A stretch of DNA of 64,000 nucleotides from Tetraselmis striata (lineage: Eukaryota > Chlorophyta > Chlorodendrophyceae > Chlorodendrales > Chlorodendraceae): NCBI GenBank assembly GCA_006384855.1, contig VCJN01000027.1, positions 1-64,000 of the forward strand, in the 5' to 3' direction. A program made the position numbers and the translations under genes. The first letter of the stretch is position 1; each line of letters begins with the position of its first letter. This document shows positions 22,201 to 33,699 of the stretch, one piece after another. Below the pieces are notes generated by a model, which saw only the letters and a program-made list of their open reading frames with translations, did not search any database and was not told the DNA's origin.

Positions 22201-23130
22201 CAGTGTACATGTGCCAACTCTGTCAGGAGCGGCGTGCCATGTCGGCACTTCTGGGATGTCTTCATCAACTCTGGCCGCGGCGCATTTCATCTTGGGATGA
22301 TCCATGATCTGTGGTTCCGGCAAGCTCAGCCTATGCGTGAGGAGATGACCCTACTTTTCATCCCTGTTGGCGGGGAGGGACGGACATGCGTCTTTCAACA
22401 CTGTCGCCCCATGCTTGGCCTAGTCGCCAACGCTGGAGAGGACGAGGCCGACATCGGCGCACTCCACCTGCAACTGGGAGACCACAATCACGTTCGTGAC
22501 CGGATCGGCAAGATGGCAGTGTATGGCGAGCTGCTAGGAGCTGCCAAGCGGGCCATCCAGGCAGTGGTCGACGGCGCCCTCCCACATGACGACTTGTTGC
22601 ACTACCTGCAGCGAGTGGCCACCGATGGATGCCTTCCTACTACTGAGGGGGCAAATTACCTCGCTGTGTGCAATCCCCCTACTCTCCAGCACAAGGGCAG
22701 GCCTAAGGGAGCCCTCGGCGTCAAACGTCGTATGCAACTCTCGCGGGCTACGGCTCCACCTTCAATACTACTTCACGCGACCGGACAAGGCGCCACCTGG
22801 GAGCAGGAAGGCAATAATCGACCTGGGCAGCATACCGAGGCATGGGCAGAGTCCAGCCTCCCGTCACATCAGCCAGAGGAGGCCCGCCAAGCTCCGTCCC
22901 GGCAACCCTTGGCCGAGTTAGTGCAGCAACACGCTGCCGACCCCGTAGTGTGCAGCCAGGCGGCCAGCAGCTACGGCGCAGCGTCGCAGCCTCCGACAGG
23001 AGCTTCACGGAGGCCCCCGTTGGCTGGGCCGCCGACCAAGAGGAAGGCCGCCAAGTGCGGGGCATGTGGTGCTTTGGGACATTGCGCCACCAATCGGTTG
23101 TGCCCCGCGTATGGCACTCCGTGTGAGTGA
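19225..23130 (+). CDS. MULE transposase with FAR1-like, DDE, SWIM and zinc-knuckle parts
   Basis: Transposase that would cut and insert the element. The first in-frame ATG is 19,225. N-terminus: cysteine/histidine cluster (CRFC, CQSPAHHLC, CCTCYC), then a FAR1/WRKY-like block with CPFQINA and HNH near residue 215. Catalytic core: D in IHDNTYL (about residue 335), D in FIDADPG (about 431), CIWH, and E in STQRGEAQ (about 538). A TAG at 20,920-20,922 interrupts the frame, which continues with QWEEARTAHA to about 21,145. After an intron-like region the frame resumes near 21,980 with a SWIM finger (CTC...CRH) and a terminal CGAC...GHC...C knuckle, ending at TGA 23,128-23,130. A 120-bp, frame-preserving GTATGT...TCAG segment at 20,292-20,411 may be a further intron. 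Confidence 0.85.
21148..21979 (+). repeat. 106-bp minisatellite inside a transposase intron
   Basis: About seven units of roughly 106 bp, each with GCGCACCGCCCCAAATACG, CTCTGGCGCCCACCGG and GATATATATCTGGCGCC, from 21,160 to 21,830. The array lies between CATCAG|GTAGTC and TTTGCAG|GTC, with coding sequence of the same protein on both sides, so it reads as an intron that has expanded by repeat duplication. The long open frames it makes on both strands are repeat artefacts. Confidence 0.75.
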
Positions 23131-23416
23131 GTCTTTTGTGCCCCAGCGACAGCAGCTCATGTCGTCTTGTGCTGTCGTCTTGCGAGATTGCCGTCCTTGG
23201 CGCCAGGCATCCCTCGGGCAGACGGGCAGGCACTGATGCCCTCAGCATCGGCGCGCGGCGCGGCCGCCGGACCGCGCAGCACACTCGCGTCTCTACGACG
23301 AGTACTAGCGGCGCTTACAGTACTTAACGACAGTTCGTGTAATTAGTACTTTTTCACTGCACAACCTCCCGGTGAACCGGGTTCATCATGAACCTAGTAA
23401 GCGCCGCGTTAATTTA

Positions 23417-24180
23417 AGCCGAATACTGAAAGGTCTGCAGCCATCTGGGCGGTTATGGGACGTGCAAAGTCGGCAATCTGCGGTGCCGCGCTGCACCAAT
23501 AATCTGCGGCGTGCCGTTAGCAAATATGGGGTATAAGCGGTACTGCGTATCAATCTGTATACTATCACAGAGCCTATGCGCTTTCATAATCCTTGTATGT
23601 CAACTAAAATCGAAATGTAAAAGGCATGCAGCCACCTGGGCAGTTTTGGCACGCGCAAAGTCGGTAATCTGCGGTGCGGCGCGGCGGTGTCAATCTTATT
23701 CGGAGTGCCGCGAATATCAGTAGCTTTTACCATTTTACCGGTACTGCCTAGCAATATGTATAGTAGTATCGCCGAGGCCATGCGCTCTCATAATCTTTAT
23801 ATGCTACATAAAGCCCAATATTGAAAGGTAGGCAGCCGCATAGGCAGTTACGGCATGCCCAAAGGCAGTTTTCTGCGGTGCAGCGGCGCGCGCAACAGCA
23901 ATCTGCGGCATTTCGCAAGCAAACATCAGGTATTCACGGTACTACCTAGCAATCTGTATAGTATCGCCGAGGCTATGCGCTTTCATAATCCTTGTATGTC
24001 ACATACAACCGAATACTACAAGGTATGCAGCCATCTAGGCAGTTATTACGGCACATCTGCGGTGCAGCGCTGCAGCAATCTACGGCATGCCGTAAGCAAA
24101 GATCATGTTATATAGCGCTACGGCCTAACTATATGTATAGTATCGCCGATGCTATGCGCTTTCACAATCCCAATGTGCCA
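23417..24180. repeat. Satellite array, right part
   Basis: Four degenerate units of about 190-204 bp. The phase marker (AGGTCTGCAGCC and variants) falls at 23,431, 23,622, 23,826 and 24,021. Units contain a weak inverted ATCTGCGG/CCGCAGAT pattern. No coding. Confidence 0.8.
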
Positions 24181-24867
24181 TGACAATCCGCATACCAATA
24201 AACATAAATGTAAATAGTATATTTACATAAATTTATTCGAGTGACGCCGTGACAGAGAGAACTGCCAATCTTCATCCCGCAATCTTTGGCCCAAATAATA
24301 AATCAAGACGTGATAGACAAGGTCCTCAGCAGCTTGTTTTTGAACATCGTTGATCGCGGATCCAATAAGCTGTTAGTCCGAGAGGTGAATGAAGAAATGT
24401 GACTCATCAAGAGCAGTGTAGACGTCAAAACATCTAGTCAGTATTTTCAATTGCCCGCGGTGAAAATCAGAAATCAGATAAATGACATGAAGTTATCAAC
24501 GCACCACGGCTGGGGGGCATCGTCTTGCCTTGCGAAAGCAAACACGTCGTTGAAATCGTCCATGCCCGCCCGCCCGCCGTTGAAAATAAGAAAAAAACAT
24601 ACTGACGGTGAATGTAGATGACGATAAAGTGAGTGCGAAACGCGCGAGCAATGGGCAACTTCGCGCGCGATGTAACATCACGTGCCCGCACACATAATCA
24701 CCTGTCTGCACATGATGTATAACCATTATGCGATAATCATTATGCTATATAGCGAATCGTCGCGATTTTATTGAAAATGGCTTTTTCGCAATTAATGAAG
24801 GGATTTATATTGCTCGCAGCATATACTTAGCATATTACTAGCAATAAACTAGAACACATAATATACA

Positions 24868-24957
24868 TGTATATTTATGTACACATATATATACATGCAT
24901 ATGTGTGCGCGCGCGAGCGCGCGCGCGTGTGTGTGTGTGTGTGCGTGTACATGCGAG
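24868..24957. repeat. Alternating purine-pyrimidine tract
   Basis: Runs of TA/CA steps followed by about 25 bp of GC alternation and about 20 bp of TG alternation. This composition favours left-handed DNA under torsional stress. Confidence 0.7.
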
Positions 24958-26964
24958 CAGGCAAATAATTTGGCAAAATTGTTATGTATGTTCTTGGATG
25001 GTGGATGGAAAACGATGAATGTGTAAACAACTGATGAGTATATATAGACAAAATTAGGTTGTTTGCTACTATGTTGCGGCGTTTGCTGGATTGGTGCCGC
25101 GGTCATATCCGGTTGATCATGGTGAACCGCTTTGTATTTTCTGTGTGTATATACATGCAGACGTATATTTATGCCTTTAACTGCGATCTGTGTGAACCAT
25201 AGAGCCTCCTCGATTTTTCGAGCCGTGCCGACTGCAATTTCTTTGGGCCCCCGGATAGTATGATCAAACAGTGAAAGAGCACGCAATCCGCGAGTCTGGC
25301 GGGGACTACCATTCGATCTTTGCGTCTGTTGTGTAGTGTATCCGTCTTTATATATGTGACATTTTAATCTTTATCAAAATGATCTTTTGATCGTTAGGAG
25401 CTTGGGAATTGTTTTATCAACATTTACCATCTTATCATGCGGGATCTTACGACCTGTGAGACTCCGAGCATGTGGAAGTTGTTTTTACGTTAGATCTTTA
25501 TTGTATTTTGGTAGCCCTTTGGCGGGCGAGCCGGCGGATCTTGGCCCGACTTGTACTGTTCGGGAGACCATTTTCCGCTTACATAGTTGCCGTTACGCTC
25601 TCGGGTCAAAGCCGCTCGACGCGTGTAGGCATTCGTCCGATGGGTAAAAGTATTCGTTGTACATGCTGCATTTAGTAGACGGCATGTCATGTCTACTGTC
25701 GGCCCGCGGTCTGTTGGTGTGCCGGTGTTACCGGCCGGGAAGAGCTTTATAAAAAATTGGCGCGCTGGCGGCGGGTGTATTACACATAGTGCCATGTATG
25801 CGGTAACGCTCGCCCCACCTCGCCGGTCCTTACGCAAATATGACGTCGTCGCGTGGTGGGCTACCTATGTGGCTATCCCTATCATCTCGTGCTCGGTACT
25901 GCGGTGAAACGGACCGTTGGGTGAGGTGAGCTGGTCGCCGGATCCTTGTTGGTGTAAGAGACTGAGTTGTGACAGGACGGCCCCATTGGCCGTTTCCGGG
26001 TGCTATCTGCGCCGGCATGTCGGTCGGTACGCAGTGCCGCTTGTTAGTGTGGAGCGTTGGGAGCACGAGCCTTGGCGAAGAGCTGGAATCTATAGGGCTA
26101 TGTTGGCCCGCTACGTGTACGCTTGGTCTACGCATGTGGGGATCGTGGTGGCCGAAGTGGGCTCGCCCTTGATGGGTGCCTACGGCGCGGTACTCCTCCC
26201 TTAAATAGTCGGGTGCTTGTTCTCGTCGGAATTGGTGGCCAGGTCGGCATACATGTTGTTGCCGCTCTCTTCGGCTTGGGCGGGGTCACGGCGTCTCCAA
26301 CAACATGTGCGAGCTCACCTTCCGGCATATCGTTCCCTTTCCGGCCATAATGGTAGCTGATATAGGTGATGATTTTCGAACAAAAAAACACAAAGGGTGG
26401 ATGTGGCGTAGCGTGCCGTGGTACCTAGGTGGAGCTCGAGCTGGGTGTGTCGTTGCACTTATGCGTAAATAGCTTGCATGCGCCCGGTTACATGTTTACC
26501 TATGCGCTGATGTGCATATAGTCCTTCGACCCAATGTATGCTCCTCTCGTCCCCGAGAGAGCGCGGCAGTCCCCGACAACTCTTGTCATTGATATGTCAG
26601 TTGCTGCTAAATACGTTAATACAAGCAGACCCGCTGCAAGAGTGTGGAATCCAGAGCCGCAAGGATCAGTCACAGTAGTAGCTACACTGTACAGCCCCGC
26701 GTCCGCCGACCCGCCGACCCAGGGCCCGGCGTCCGTCGACGGATGGGCGGCGAGGCGGACGGGCGACGGTCGTCCGGCGTCCGGCGACGGACGAACGACG
26801 GCGTCCGGCGGCCTGGTCCGATCCATGCATGCGGCGGGCTCGGTGCTTCGCGCATGCCCGCCCCGTAGACCTGATGAACGGCGACGACCGGCCCGACCGG
26901 CGGCGGCTGGGCGGCCTGGTACATGTAGTCAGCAGGTAAGCGTGACGGTTATGTCGGCATGTGC

Positions 26965-27062
26965 GGAATTATCACGGAATCATTTTCGGATACATTTTCG
27001 GAATCATCACGGATACATCACGGAATCATTTTCGGAATCAATTATCACGGATACATTTTCGG
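26965..27062 (+). repeat. Short degenerate tandem repeat
   Basis: CGGAATCATTTTCGGATACA and close variants (with ATCACGG spacers) repeat about five times. Confidence 0.7.
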
Positions 27063-27948
27063 GCTATCTGATCATCTATGGGAAACCGTTCCGAAACTCG
27101 GCGACAGACGCACAGACAGACGCACCTGGTAGGATATTTGGCCTGGCGATGTTCAACCTTCCGCGGCGTGTACGCTGAGTCACATAGTGATCCGGCCGGG
27201 GCGGTTGTTACGCCAATGTCACGTCATATATATATATTCAGGCAAGTGTTCCAATGCACGTGCGTGCTTCATATCTGGTATGAATTACAAAAAAGGACGA
27301 CGACTGGTACCCGTACGAATATTCTTATACCCGTACGAGTACAGGTAGCGACCGTACTTTGTACCTTTACAGGTTTAGTATGGCGGACGATGGATGAGTT
27401 ATCTCGGGCTGTGGTCAGCCGCGGACACTGCCGGACTGGCGGGCGGACGACGCTGCTGGGTTTCTGGCGCAACGGCGTCGGGCTCAGGAAGTTTTTCTCT
27501 AGCTTGCCGTGACTTGCCCACCCCACTCGCTGCTGCGCTCCTGGACGGGAGCTCAAATCCCGGTCGTTCCGTGCTCTTCAAGCTGTGTCCTCTGCGAGCC
27601 GAGTAGGGGCAGTGGCGGCCCATATAACGCCAGACGCGATCTGCTGCCTTGCTATGCTGTTTTAGAAATTAGTAGTTTACGTTCAGCACAACTGGTGGCA
27701 GCAAAGGCGCGGCGGTCCGGCCATCACCGGCCCTCGCCGCCGCAGACGCCCCCGCCGCTGGCCAGTCTGCCACACTCCTACCACCGACGCGCCCCGCTGC
27801 TAATAGGAATTCCCTCCCGTATCCAGCTGCCACCGTCGCCACCGAAGTTTTTCTTCCTGCTCGGTAGAGACGCCCGTGAGGCTTGTCCTGCGCCGCCGGG
27901 CCGGCCGAAAAGTGGCGGCCGCGTGGTGGGTGCGCGAGACCACACATC

Positions 27949-30421
27949 ATGCAGTTCCCACGCACAGTAGACGAGATTTGCCGCGACCACAAGGGGCGGC
28001 GCGCGGGCCTTCTGATGGCCCTCACAGAAGGTGGAACGTGTTCGTGGCCGCCATTATGCCTGCCCAATTTGCTCTAGCTCACGTGTATGCAGTGTTCGCG
28101 CACTGCTGGCCGTGCTGACCAACCTGCCTGTCCGCATACTTCCAGAGGCGGACGACCTTTATGATAAATGCGACCCGGAGCGTGATAACCTGTGCCTGTA
28201 TGGTGCGTGAAACATAAAGTCCCTCACCGCTGTGAACCTCCTGCTGTGCCATACACCTCCTGCAGTGGTTTGAGGGAGTTTTTGGCTGTGGGAACTGCCG
28301 CGCGACGCGCCTCTCGAGGATTAGCGTCATATATTTTCTATCTTATTTTGAAAAGTCTCCCTACGAGTACCAGTACCATCAGGTAGCCAAGCCCGATTCT
28401 CCAGACAGCTAGTGGGCTCTCAGGGCCTGGCTGTGGCGATATTCTTGTACTTTTATGACTCCCTTCAATGTTGGGATGGAGTAGCAGCAGCGTCGTCGTA
28501 TACCTGCCTGGATCCGCTATATTCAGTAGTCGGGCGCCGCCGAGGGACGCCCTAGGCCGTTGGAACTCGTACTTGGTGCTCTCTGTCTACAACAGGTCAT
28601 CAGCGCCTGGATTGTGTTTTGGTATGGCAGCAGCGACCTACGGACCAGTAAAGCTATCACGATCTTCGAGAGCCGGGCGCTGGCCTTTCAGCGACTCTGG
28701 GACGGATCGGTATAGTTGTTGGGTGTCGCCCCCCGCCCCCCCCCCCCCCCCCCGGCTCGGACCTACCGACCCGGTATTTTAGGTGCTTTGCCGCCCCTGG
28801 GTGACCTGATTGTTGTTTTTAGCTTTCTCGTATGTATGCGCCGATGTGCATCAGTACACGTGAAACCCTGCGCGTTTGTTTGTCGAAGTTGAGGGAAGCC
28901 GGTCCCCAGCATACAGCCGGGGAGAGCACTTACTCAAACCCTGACCCCCCAACACCCCTCCTCAACCTTCCGTCTCTCCTCCTCGGACCCCATCCTTCGC
29001 CGACCATATCTTGATACCCGGTTGTTTCACCCGGGACACGGGTCAGCCCGCACGCCTTGCTTACTGCCCCCCGCCCCGCCTCCCCCCCCCCCCCCCCCTT
29101 TAAACACCCCCCTTACGTTTTGTCCCAAAGCTCGCGCGTTTGTGGGCCGCTCGGCCATGTGCGCAGCACTTGCGCCCCCATTTTTTTCCTCTTCAGTGGC
29201 ATTTTGTGTTTTCACCAAGGTTGATTGACAACAATCCACCGGATTTTCGCTTAGGTGAGCCAGACGGAACGTGGGTTGTGGACTTGCCTGCGGAAGAGGT
29301 CCCCCCAGAGCTGCCAGAGCCAGTCCTGGGAATCAATTTTGCCCGTGACGGCATGGACAAGAAGGACTGGCTCGCGTTGGTAGCTGTGCACAGTGACGCT
29401 TGGCTCATGTCTGTCGCTTTCTACTTTGCAGCGAAGATCGATGCCTCCGGGAGGTGAGACTTTGTAGCACACCGCAATTAAGCCTGTCTGATGTTGGAAT
29501 GCAGTGAGGTCTGAGCCTGCCTTGGCCTTTGCTGCCCGATACAGGTCGCGGATATACAATCGAATCAACGAGTTTCAAACTCTGTATGAAATTGTGACTG
29601 GCAAGCCCAAAATGAAGGTTAAACCGCACGCAGCAACCGGCACAAAGCGGAAGAAGAGTGAGTCTCGGCCTGCTCGCCCGGATATGGTGAGCTGCACTGC
29701 CCAATCCCTGTGCATCAAATGCAGATGTGCCCCCCTTGCACTGCTACTAATGCCAATACTGTTTGGCTTGCATTAGAAAACGAACGGTAACAACGCAGAG
29801 CCAGTGCCAGCAGCTGCGGCAAGGGAAGACGGTCGCGAACCTGCCAACGAATTCCCCTTGCCAGATGGGAGGCTGTTGACTGAGGAGGACATATCTCACA
29901 ACTTGCAGGGGCGCGCTGCAGAGGTGAGCTTTTTGGAATTCAGCTGTCGCTGGTTTTGCGAGCGGTTGTGCCTATGTTGCATTATGTCAAGCGTTGTGAT
30001 TTTGATGGTCTAATGACATGCCATGCATGGTGCCTGCCAGCTCTTCTGGCCAGACGACAACCTTTGGTACATGATCAGGATCTTAAACGTGGACACAAAG
30101 AGCAAAGCAGCGAGGTGAGCCCCTCTCGTGTGCCCGCCACCCTGCGAAACTGCAGCAACCCTTGATGAATCACCAGCAGACATGGCCCATGCGAAGCAGT
30201 GCGTCTGTGTCTTACCGGTGTATGCTCGTCCTGCAGTATTGTGTATGACACTGGCGAGCTTGAAGACCTGGACCTCATTGAGATTGTGAAGTAAGAGAAA
30301 ATAATGCAACTGCATTCCCTGATCCTCCTGCATCCGTCCTCACTGGAAATGTTCTGTGCTGATGAATTATTCTATGTGCTGTTATTTCAGGGAAGGACAT
30401 ATGAGCTTGATCTCATCTTAA
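27949..30421 (+). CDS. Alfin-type chromatin protein with a Tudor-like C-terminus
   Basis: Complete eight-exon gene: 27,949-28,030; 28,146-28,202; 29,255-29,453; 29,545-29,686; 29,777-29,923; 30,041-30,114; 30,237-30,290; 30,391-30,421. All introns are GT-AG and phases agree, giving 786 nt and 261 residues. Residues 1-125 match the plant Alfin domain: [64 protein letters not shown], then [19 protein letters not shown] basic linker (KRKK) follows. From about residue 185 come [17 protein letters not shown] and [15 protein letters not shown], a Tudor-like barrel. Land-plant Alfin-like proteins end in a PHD finger that reads H3K4me3; none is present here. Likely a nuclear histone-reader or adaptor. 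Intron 2 (1,052 bp) carries a run of 18 C and a second C run near 29.09 kb. Confidence 0.93.
28736..28753 (+). repeat. C run inside intron 2 of the Alfin-type gene
   Basis: Eighteen C in a row on the coding strand; a second run near 29,082-29,098 lies in the same intron. This fits the tendency of C runs in this window to sit in introns in sense orientation. Confidence 0.85.
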
Positions 30422-31380
30422 AATCGCCTTTTGGAAGGCGAAGCGATAGAGAATACTCCCCGGAGAGTATGGAGTGTCGCCCGTGCTGCGATGAAGCCTC
30501 TGGACCGTGGAATGGTCTCAATAGCCTTTTGAAATTTATAGTTCACAGATGATGTTACTGGATTCGCCTGCACAGCCGCATATCATGTGTGGTCACCACA
30601 CCATGGTATGATTTCAGCAAGAGGTGACAGCCATCTGTTTCCGATATGCAAACAACGCGACTGTTGCAGATTATCGGCCTGATTCATGGGGGCGCACTTG
30701 TGCCAGCGGCATGGTCTGAGTCCGTGGTGCCACATTGACTACTGCAGTCTCTCAAAGATGTATGCTGACATATTAAACTTTGTCAGACTGGTGTGTGTGG
30801 ATGTTTTGTAAGTGAATTTTGGGGCTTAGTCTAGACATGCTGTGGATGAAAAGGAATAATGACATGTAGGGATGGGCACTTGGCCCATAGTATTCTGGAT
30901 AGTAATAAGCGCAGTCAGTGCCAAATTATATGCATAGGTACAATATTGGACAAAAGTAGACTCACAGTGCAGTCACTGTCCGTGTATCAACTCACCACCG
31001 TCACGGCTCGGTTTTGGGATGCAAACCACAGGGTCAGGCCAGGGTTGCAGACCGGCAGGCCAGCTAGGCCAGCATTTAATTCAACACACGAAACTGTACG
31101 AGTAGCGACTATAGCCGCCGCCGCGCGCTCAGTAGCAGCACATATTCACAGCGCGGTCCGCGCATGTGCAAGTTATGAACACCATTTTTACGCGTACCTG
31201 TACGTCCCCCGAAAAGGCGAGAACCGGTCGGTCGAAATTTAACTCAGATTAATCCATGGTCAACATTTGTTCGCGCGTGAGACTAACCCGTACATGCTTG
31301 CAGAACGCGTTGCTCCATTATTATAATTACTATGACAGTCGTAAGGATTACCTGTACTGTAGTTATTTATTCCTTGTCCG
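30422..31380. other. 3' flank of the Alfin-type gene; no further gene recognised
   Basis: Likely untranslated and intergenic DNA. No coding-like frame. Transcript end not identified. Confidence 0.4.
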
Positions 31381-31382
31381 CT

Positions 31383-31455
31383 CGGTTGAGCGGTCGTCTC
31401 GTATGCGAGAAGTCCAAGGCTCGCTTCCTGGTCGATGTATTTCGGCAGTATTCGC
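31383..31455 (+). repeat. tRNA-like segment, possible SINE head
   Basis: Shows a possible A-box-like GGTTGAGCGGTCG, a self-complementary TCTCGTATGCGAGA and a B-box-like GGCTCGCTTCC in tRNA order and spacing. The anticodon loop is too short and the acceptor stem does not close, so a working tRNA is unlikely. Confidence 0.3.
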
Positions 31456-31590
31456 CCGCGTGTCCCGGGTTTACCCGATTGATGCATTAGTCCTTCGGGG
31501 ATCGAATGAGGCAATAGGGGGCCTTCGCGAACTTTGGATCAACACGTCAGCATCCGCGGTACACGTAAAGCCCATACACCCTCGCGTAAA

Positions 31591-31624
31591 GGAAGATTGG
31601 ACCAAGACGTTGGTCCAATCTTCC
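31591..31624. other. Perfect hairpin
   Basis: A 15-bp perfect inverted repeat, GGAAGATTGGACCAA, around a 4-base loop GACG. The same arm word TTGGTCCAATC recurs at about 32,325. It could be the tip of a foldback element or an integron-like hairpin; nothing links it to a gene. Confidence 0.7.
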
Positions 31625-31629
31625 CAACT

Positions 31630-33160
31630 TGGGACCAAAAACGAATTTAAGATCAGAGATTGGAGGAAAGAAATCGTCCGTGGTTTTGAGCGGCGGCTGA
31701 ATAATCTTACTGGTACTGCTACGGTCGCGGCGGTTGGGCTACGAGTACAGCTCCGGGTGGGGCTACAAGTGGGCCTGAGGCGGTGGAGGGTGCACTGTGC
31801 TGCGGCCCGCCGTAGCTCGCGCCATTTCAAACAACCCGCCCGCAGCCGCACCCACCACCTAGCCCACACCCCTACGATATGCCGCGTGGTAACGCTCCCG
31901 CTGCGTCGGACACGAGCTCCGAGTCTTTGGTTGAGGAGGGTGTTGGGCAGCTAAAGAGGTGTCGCCCATGGAGTGGAAGCGATGGTGGGATTCGGGCCCG
32001 CAATGGAACTCAGCGCTATTGCACGCTGCATCATATATACAATGCTTTCATCTGCAAATTTTGGAGAAGGCGAACTAGTTCGGAGCTAACATGCCCCTTA
32101 TTTAGGAAGAAGTTGGAGAGGAAACTTCGGAAGCTCACCCCGGTCCATGACGAGAAGCTTCTTGAGGGGCGGGTGATGCAAGAGCGGAAGACGGAGGCGA
32201 TCGTGACGGCGTGGGTGGCAGGCGATGCACGTAAAAGACCACGACGGCGTTGATCATGTAACGGATTACACGCCAATTATGCCCGTGTGCGACCTGGAAC
32301 GCTAATTTATGTTGAACCAGAGTTTGGTCCAATCCTTGCTCCAAAGTCGCGAAGGCCCCCTAAGGGCTATGATCTAAGGCCTATGCATGCCCGGCGACTG
32401 CAGTGGGCTGGCGCAAGACGAGGTCAAGTGCTGTGGCGGCTTCGGCAGATGTCTTGGGGCGAACTTTACTTTTATTTATAGTAGTTACTTATCGTTGAAA
32501 TTGCAAAACAGGGTGTAAATTTGACCTTTTTAAATAGAACAGGAGGGTGTTTCAAAGTTGAGTCTGGTTTTGCCAAAAATATCGCGCAGGCTGTTTTACA
32601 TAGACAAAAGCCGAAATCGGCATAAACGTTTAGTGAAAACGTGGAGGGAAAACGGAGTCAGGGGGGGGGCGTTGTGTGTAACCCATCGAAACTGAAATAT
32701 GGTAGGCTCATTTCACACGGCTGCTTTTTTGTCAACTCGTGTTGCATCTAAAAGGGCGCAACGACGGGTGAACTAGTAACTCACTTAGCAGCAACTACGG
32801 TAGCCGGAAAAGCGGGTAGGAAAGAAGGAAACCCCATAAACTAGTTTAGATCATTTCAAAGTTGAGTATTCTATTGCCAGTGACTAGCGAACGGAGAGAG
32901 CGGCACATCGACAAAGAAGGGGTAGGTGTTAGGTAACGAAAGTGGCACCGGGAACGCCACCGCTGCGGAGTCTTGTTGGACTTGGAATTGGCGAAGGGGC
33001 GCGATGTGACCGAAGAAGAACCACGCGGCCGCCATGTCAGTAGGCTACCTATCGACTTCGTAATAATACGGTAATACCCTGTATTTATCATGTAATCGTA
33101 CTTGTATGATGACACTCGTCTGTAGTCATTCCGTGACATACTCGTCGTAAAGTGCATCCG
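31630..33160. other. No gene recognised
   Basis: One frame (31,879-32,253, plus) ends with a basic tail (KRPRRR) and a helix-like LFRKKLERKLRKLTPVHDEK, but it lacks splice context. Remaining sequence looks non-coding. Confidence 0.3.
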
Positions 33161-33167
33161 GCGCATA

Positions 33168-33456
33168 TCACTCATCATCACGACGTGAAGGGACGAGGAC
33201 CTTACGGTGGATGTAGTCCAGAACGACGTCGGAGTTCGTGACCCAGTCGCCTTGGTGGCGAATGTGGGACCGCAGAACTCCGATGGCGTTAGCCGCGTAG
33301 TCGCTCCACCCCTGCGAAGGTTGTGCGAGGTCCTGGAAGTGCCGGTGGGAAAGGCAGCACCCACGAGACGAACGGCCGTAGAGAGCGAGTCCGACATTAT
33401 TGTAGCGGCAGTCCAAGACTTAGATTACACGGCGCATCCAGCGGGTGCCTAATCGA
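33168..33456 (-). mobile_element. Fossil fragment of a tyrosine-recombinase element
   Basis: On the minus strand the region keeps the C-terminal half of a tyrosine recombinase: an H-x-x-R block (HNLRRGGA) and a downstream ANAIGVLRSHIRHQGDW, DYIHR segment. The family is either DIRS-like or Crypton-like; the rest of the element was not found next to it. It is broken (one or two breaks in the visible part) and looks old. Confidence 0.5.
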
Positions 33457-33627
33457 GATACAACAAAATATACATTTCGCGATGCGTTTTTTAGTACTCT
33501 AAAATAGTGTATCGTGTTTGTCGCTTATTTCCCGGTATATTCCGCTTGTGTGCAACGTTGTAGTGCGCGAAAATGGCTTCATGTCGGCCACAACCGCGGA
33601 CGTGCAGAGCCCGTTCGGCTCACGGAG

Positions 33628-33690
33628 CGGGGGCGATGCTCAAGGCCTCATGCTCGAGCCGAACGGGCACCACCTGCCATGGAATTAGGA
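33628..33690 (+). repeat. Dispersed repeat, copy related to 8.48 kb
   Basis: Shares GATGCTCAAGGCCTCATGCT and CGAACGGGCACCACC with the block at 8,484-8,555. Confidence 0.4.
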
Positions 33691-33699
33691 TAGATCCAT

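Larger units (their letters stand above)
18970..23408 (+). mobile_element. MULE (Mutator-like) DNA transposon, 4.4 kb
   Basis: Flanked by an 8-bp direct duplication, TTAATTTA (18,962-18,969 and 23,409-23,416), at the expected place in the satellite unit. Ends carry inverted repeats: TTACTAGGTTCATGGTGAAC on the left and its near-complement on the right, about 27 bp with few mismatches, set 8 bp inside each border. TSD length, short TIRs and the encoded protein agree with the MULE superfamily. Both ends are present, but the transposase has an in-frame TAG, so it may be inactive unless that codon is read through. Confidence 0.9.
24181..27940. other. No gene recognised; mixed-composition spacer
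   Basis: AT-rich at 24.2-25.4 kb, then GC-richer. Open frames exist on both strands but none shows splice structure or a known motif. Embedded simple repeats: alternating purine-pyrimidine tract at 24,868-24,957, a GCGTCCGGCGACGG-like tract at 26,690-26,850, and short CGGAATCATTTTCGGATACAT repeats at 26,965-27,062. The last few hundred bases may be the promoter and 5' leader of the Alfin-type gene. Confidence 0.4.

Noticed and set aside
31383-31455. Functional tRNA gene
   Set aside because: Boxes are only approximate, the anticodon arm has a four-base loop and there is no acceptor stem.
31879-32253. 124-codon frame with basic tail as a gene
   Set aside because: No splice context and no recognisable motif, and it lies among non-coding repeats; kept only as a note in the spacer entry.
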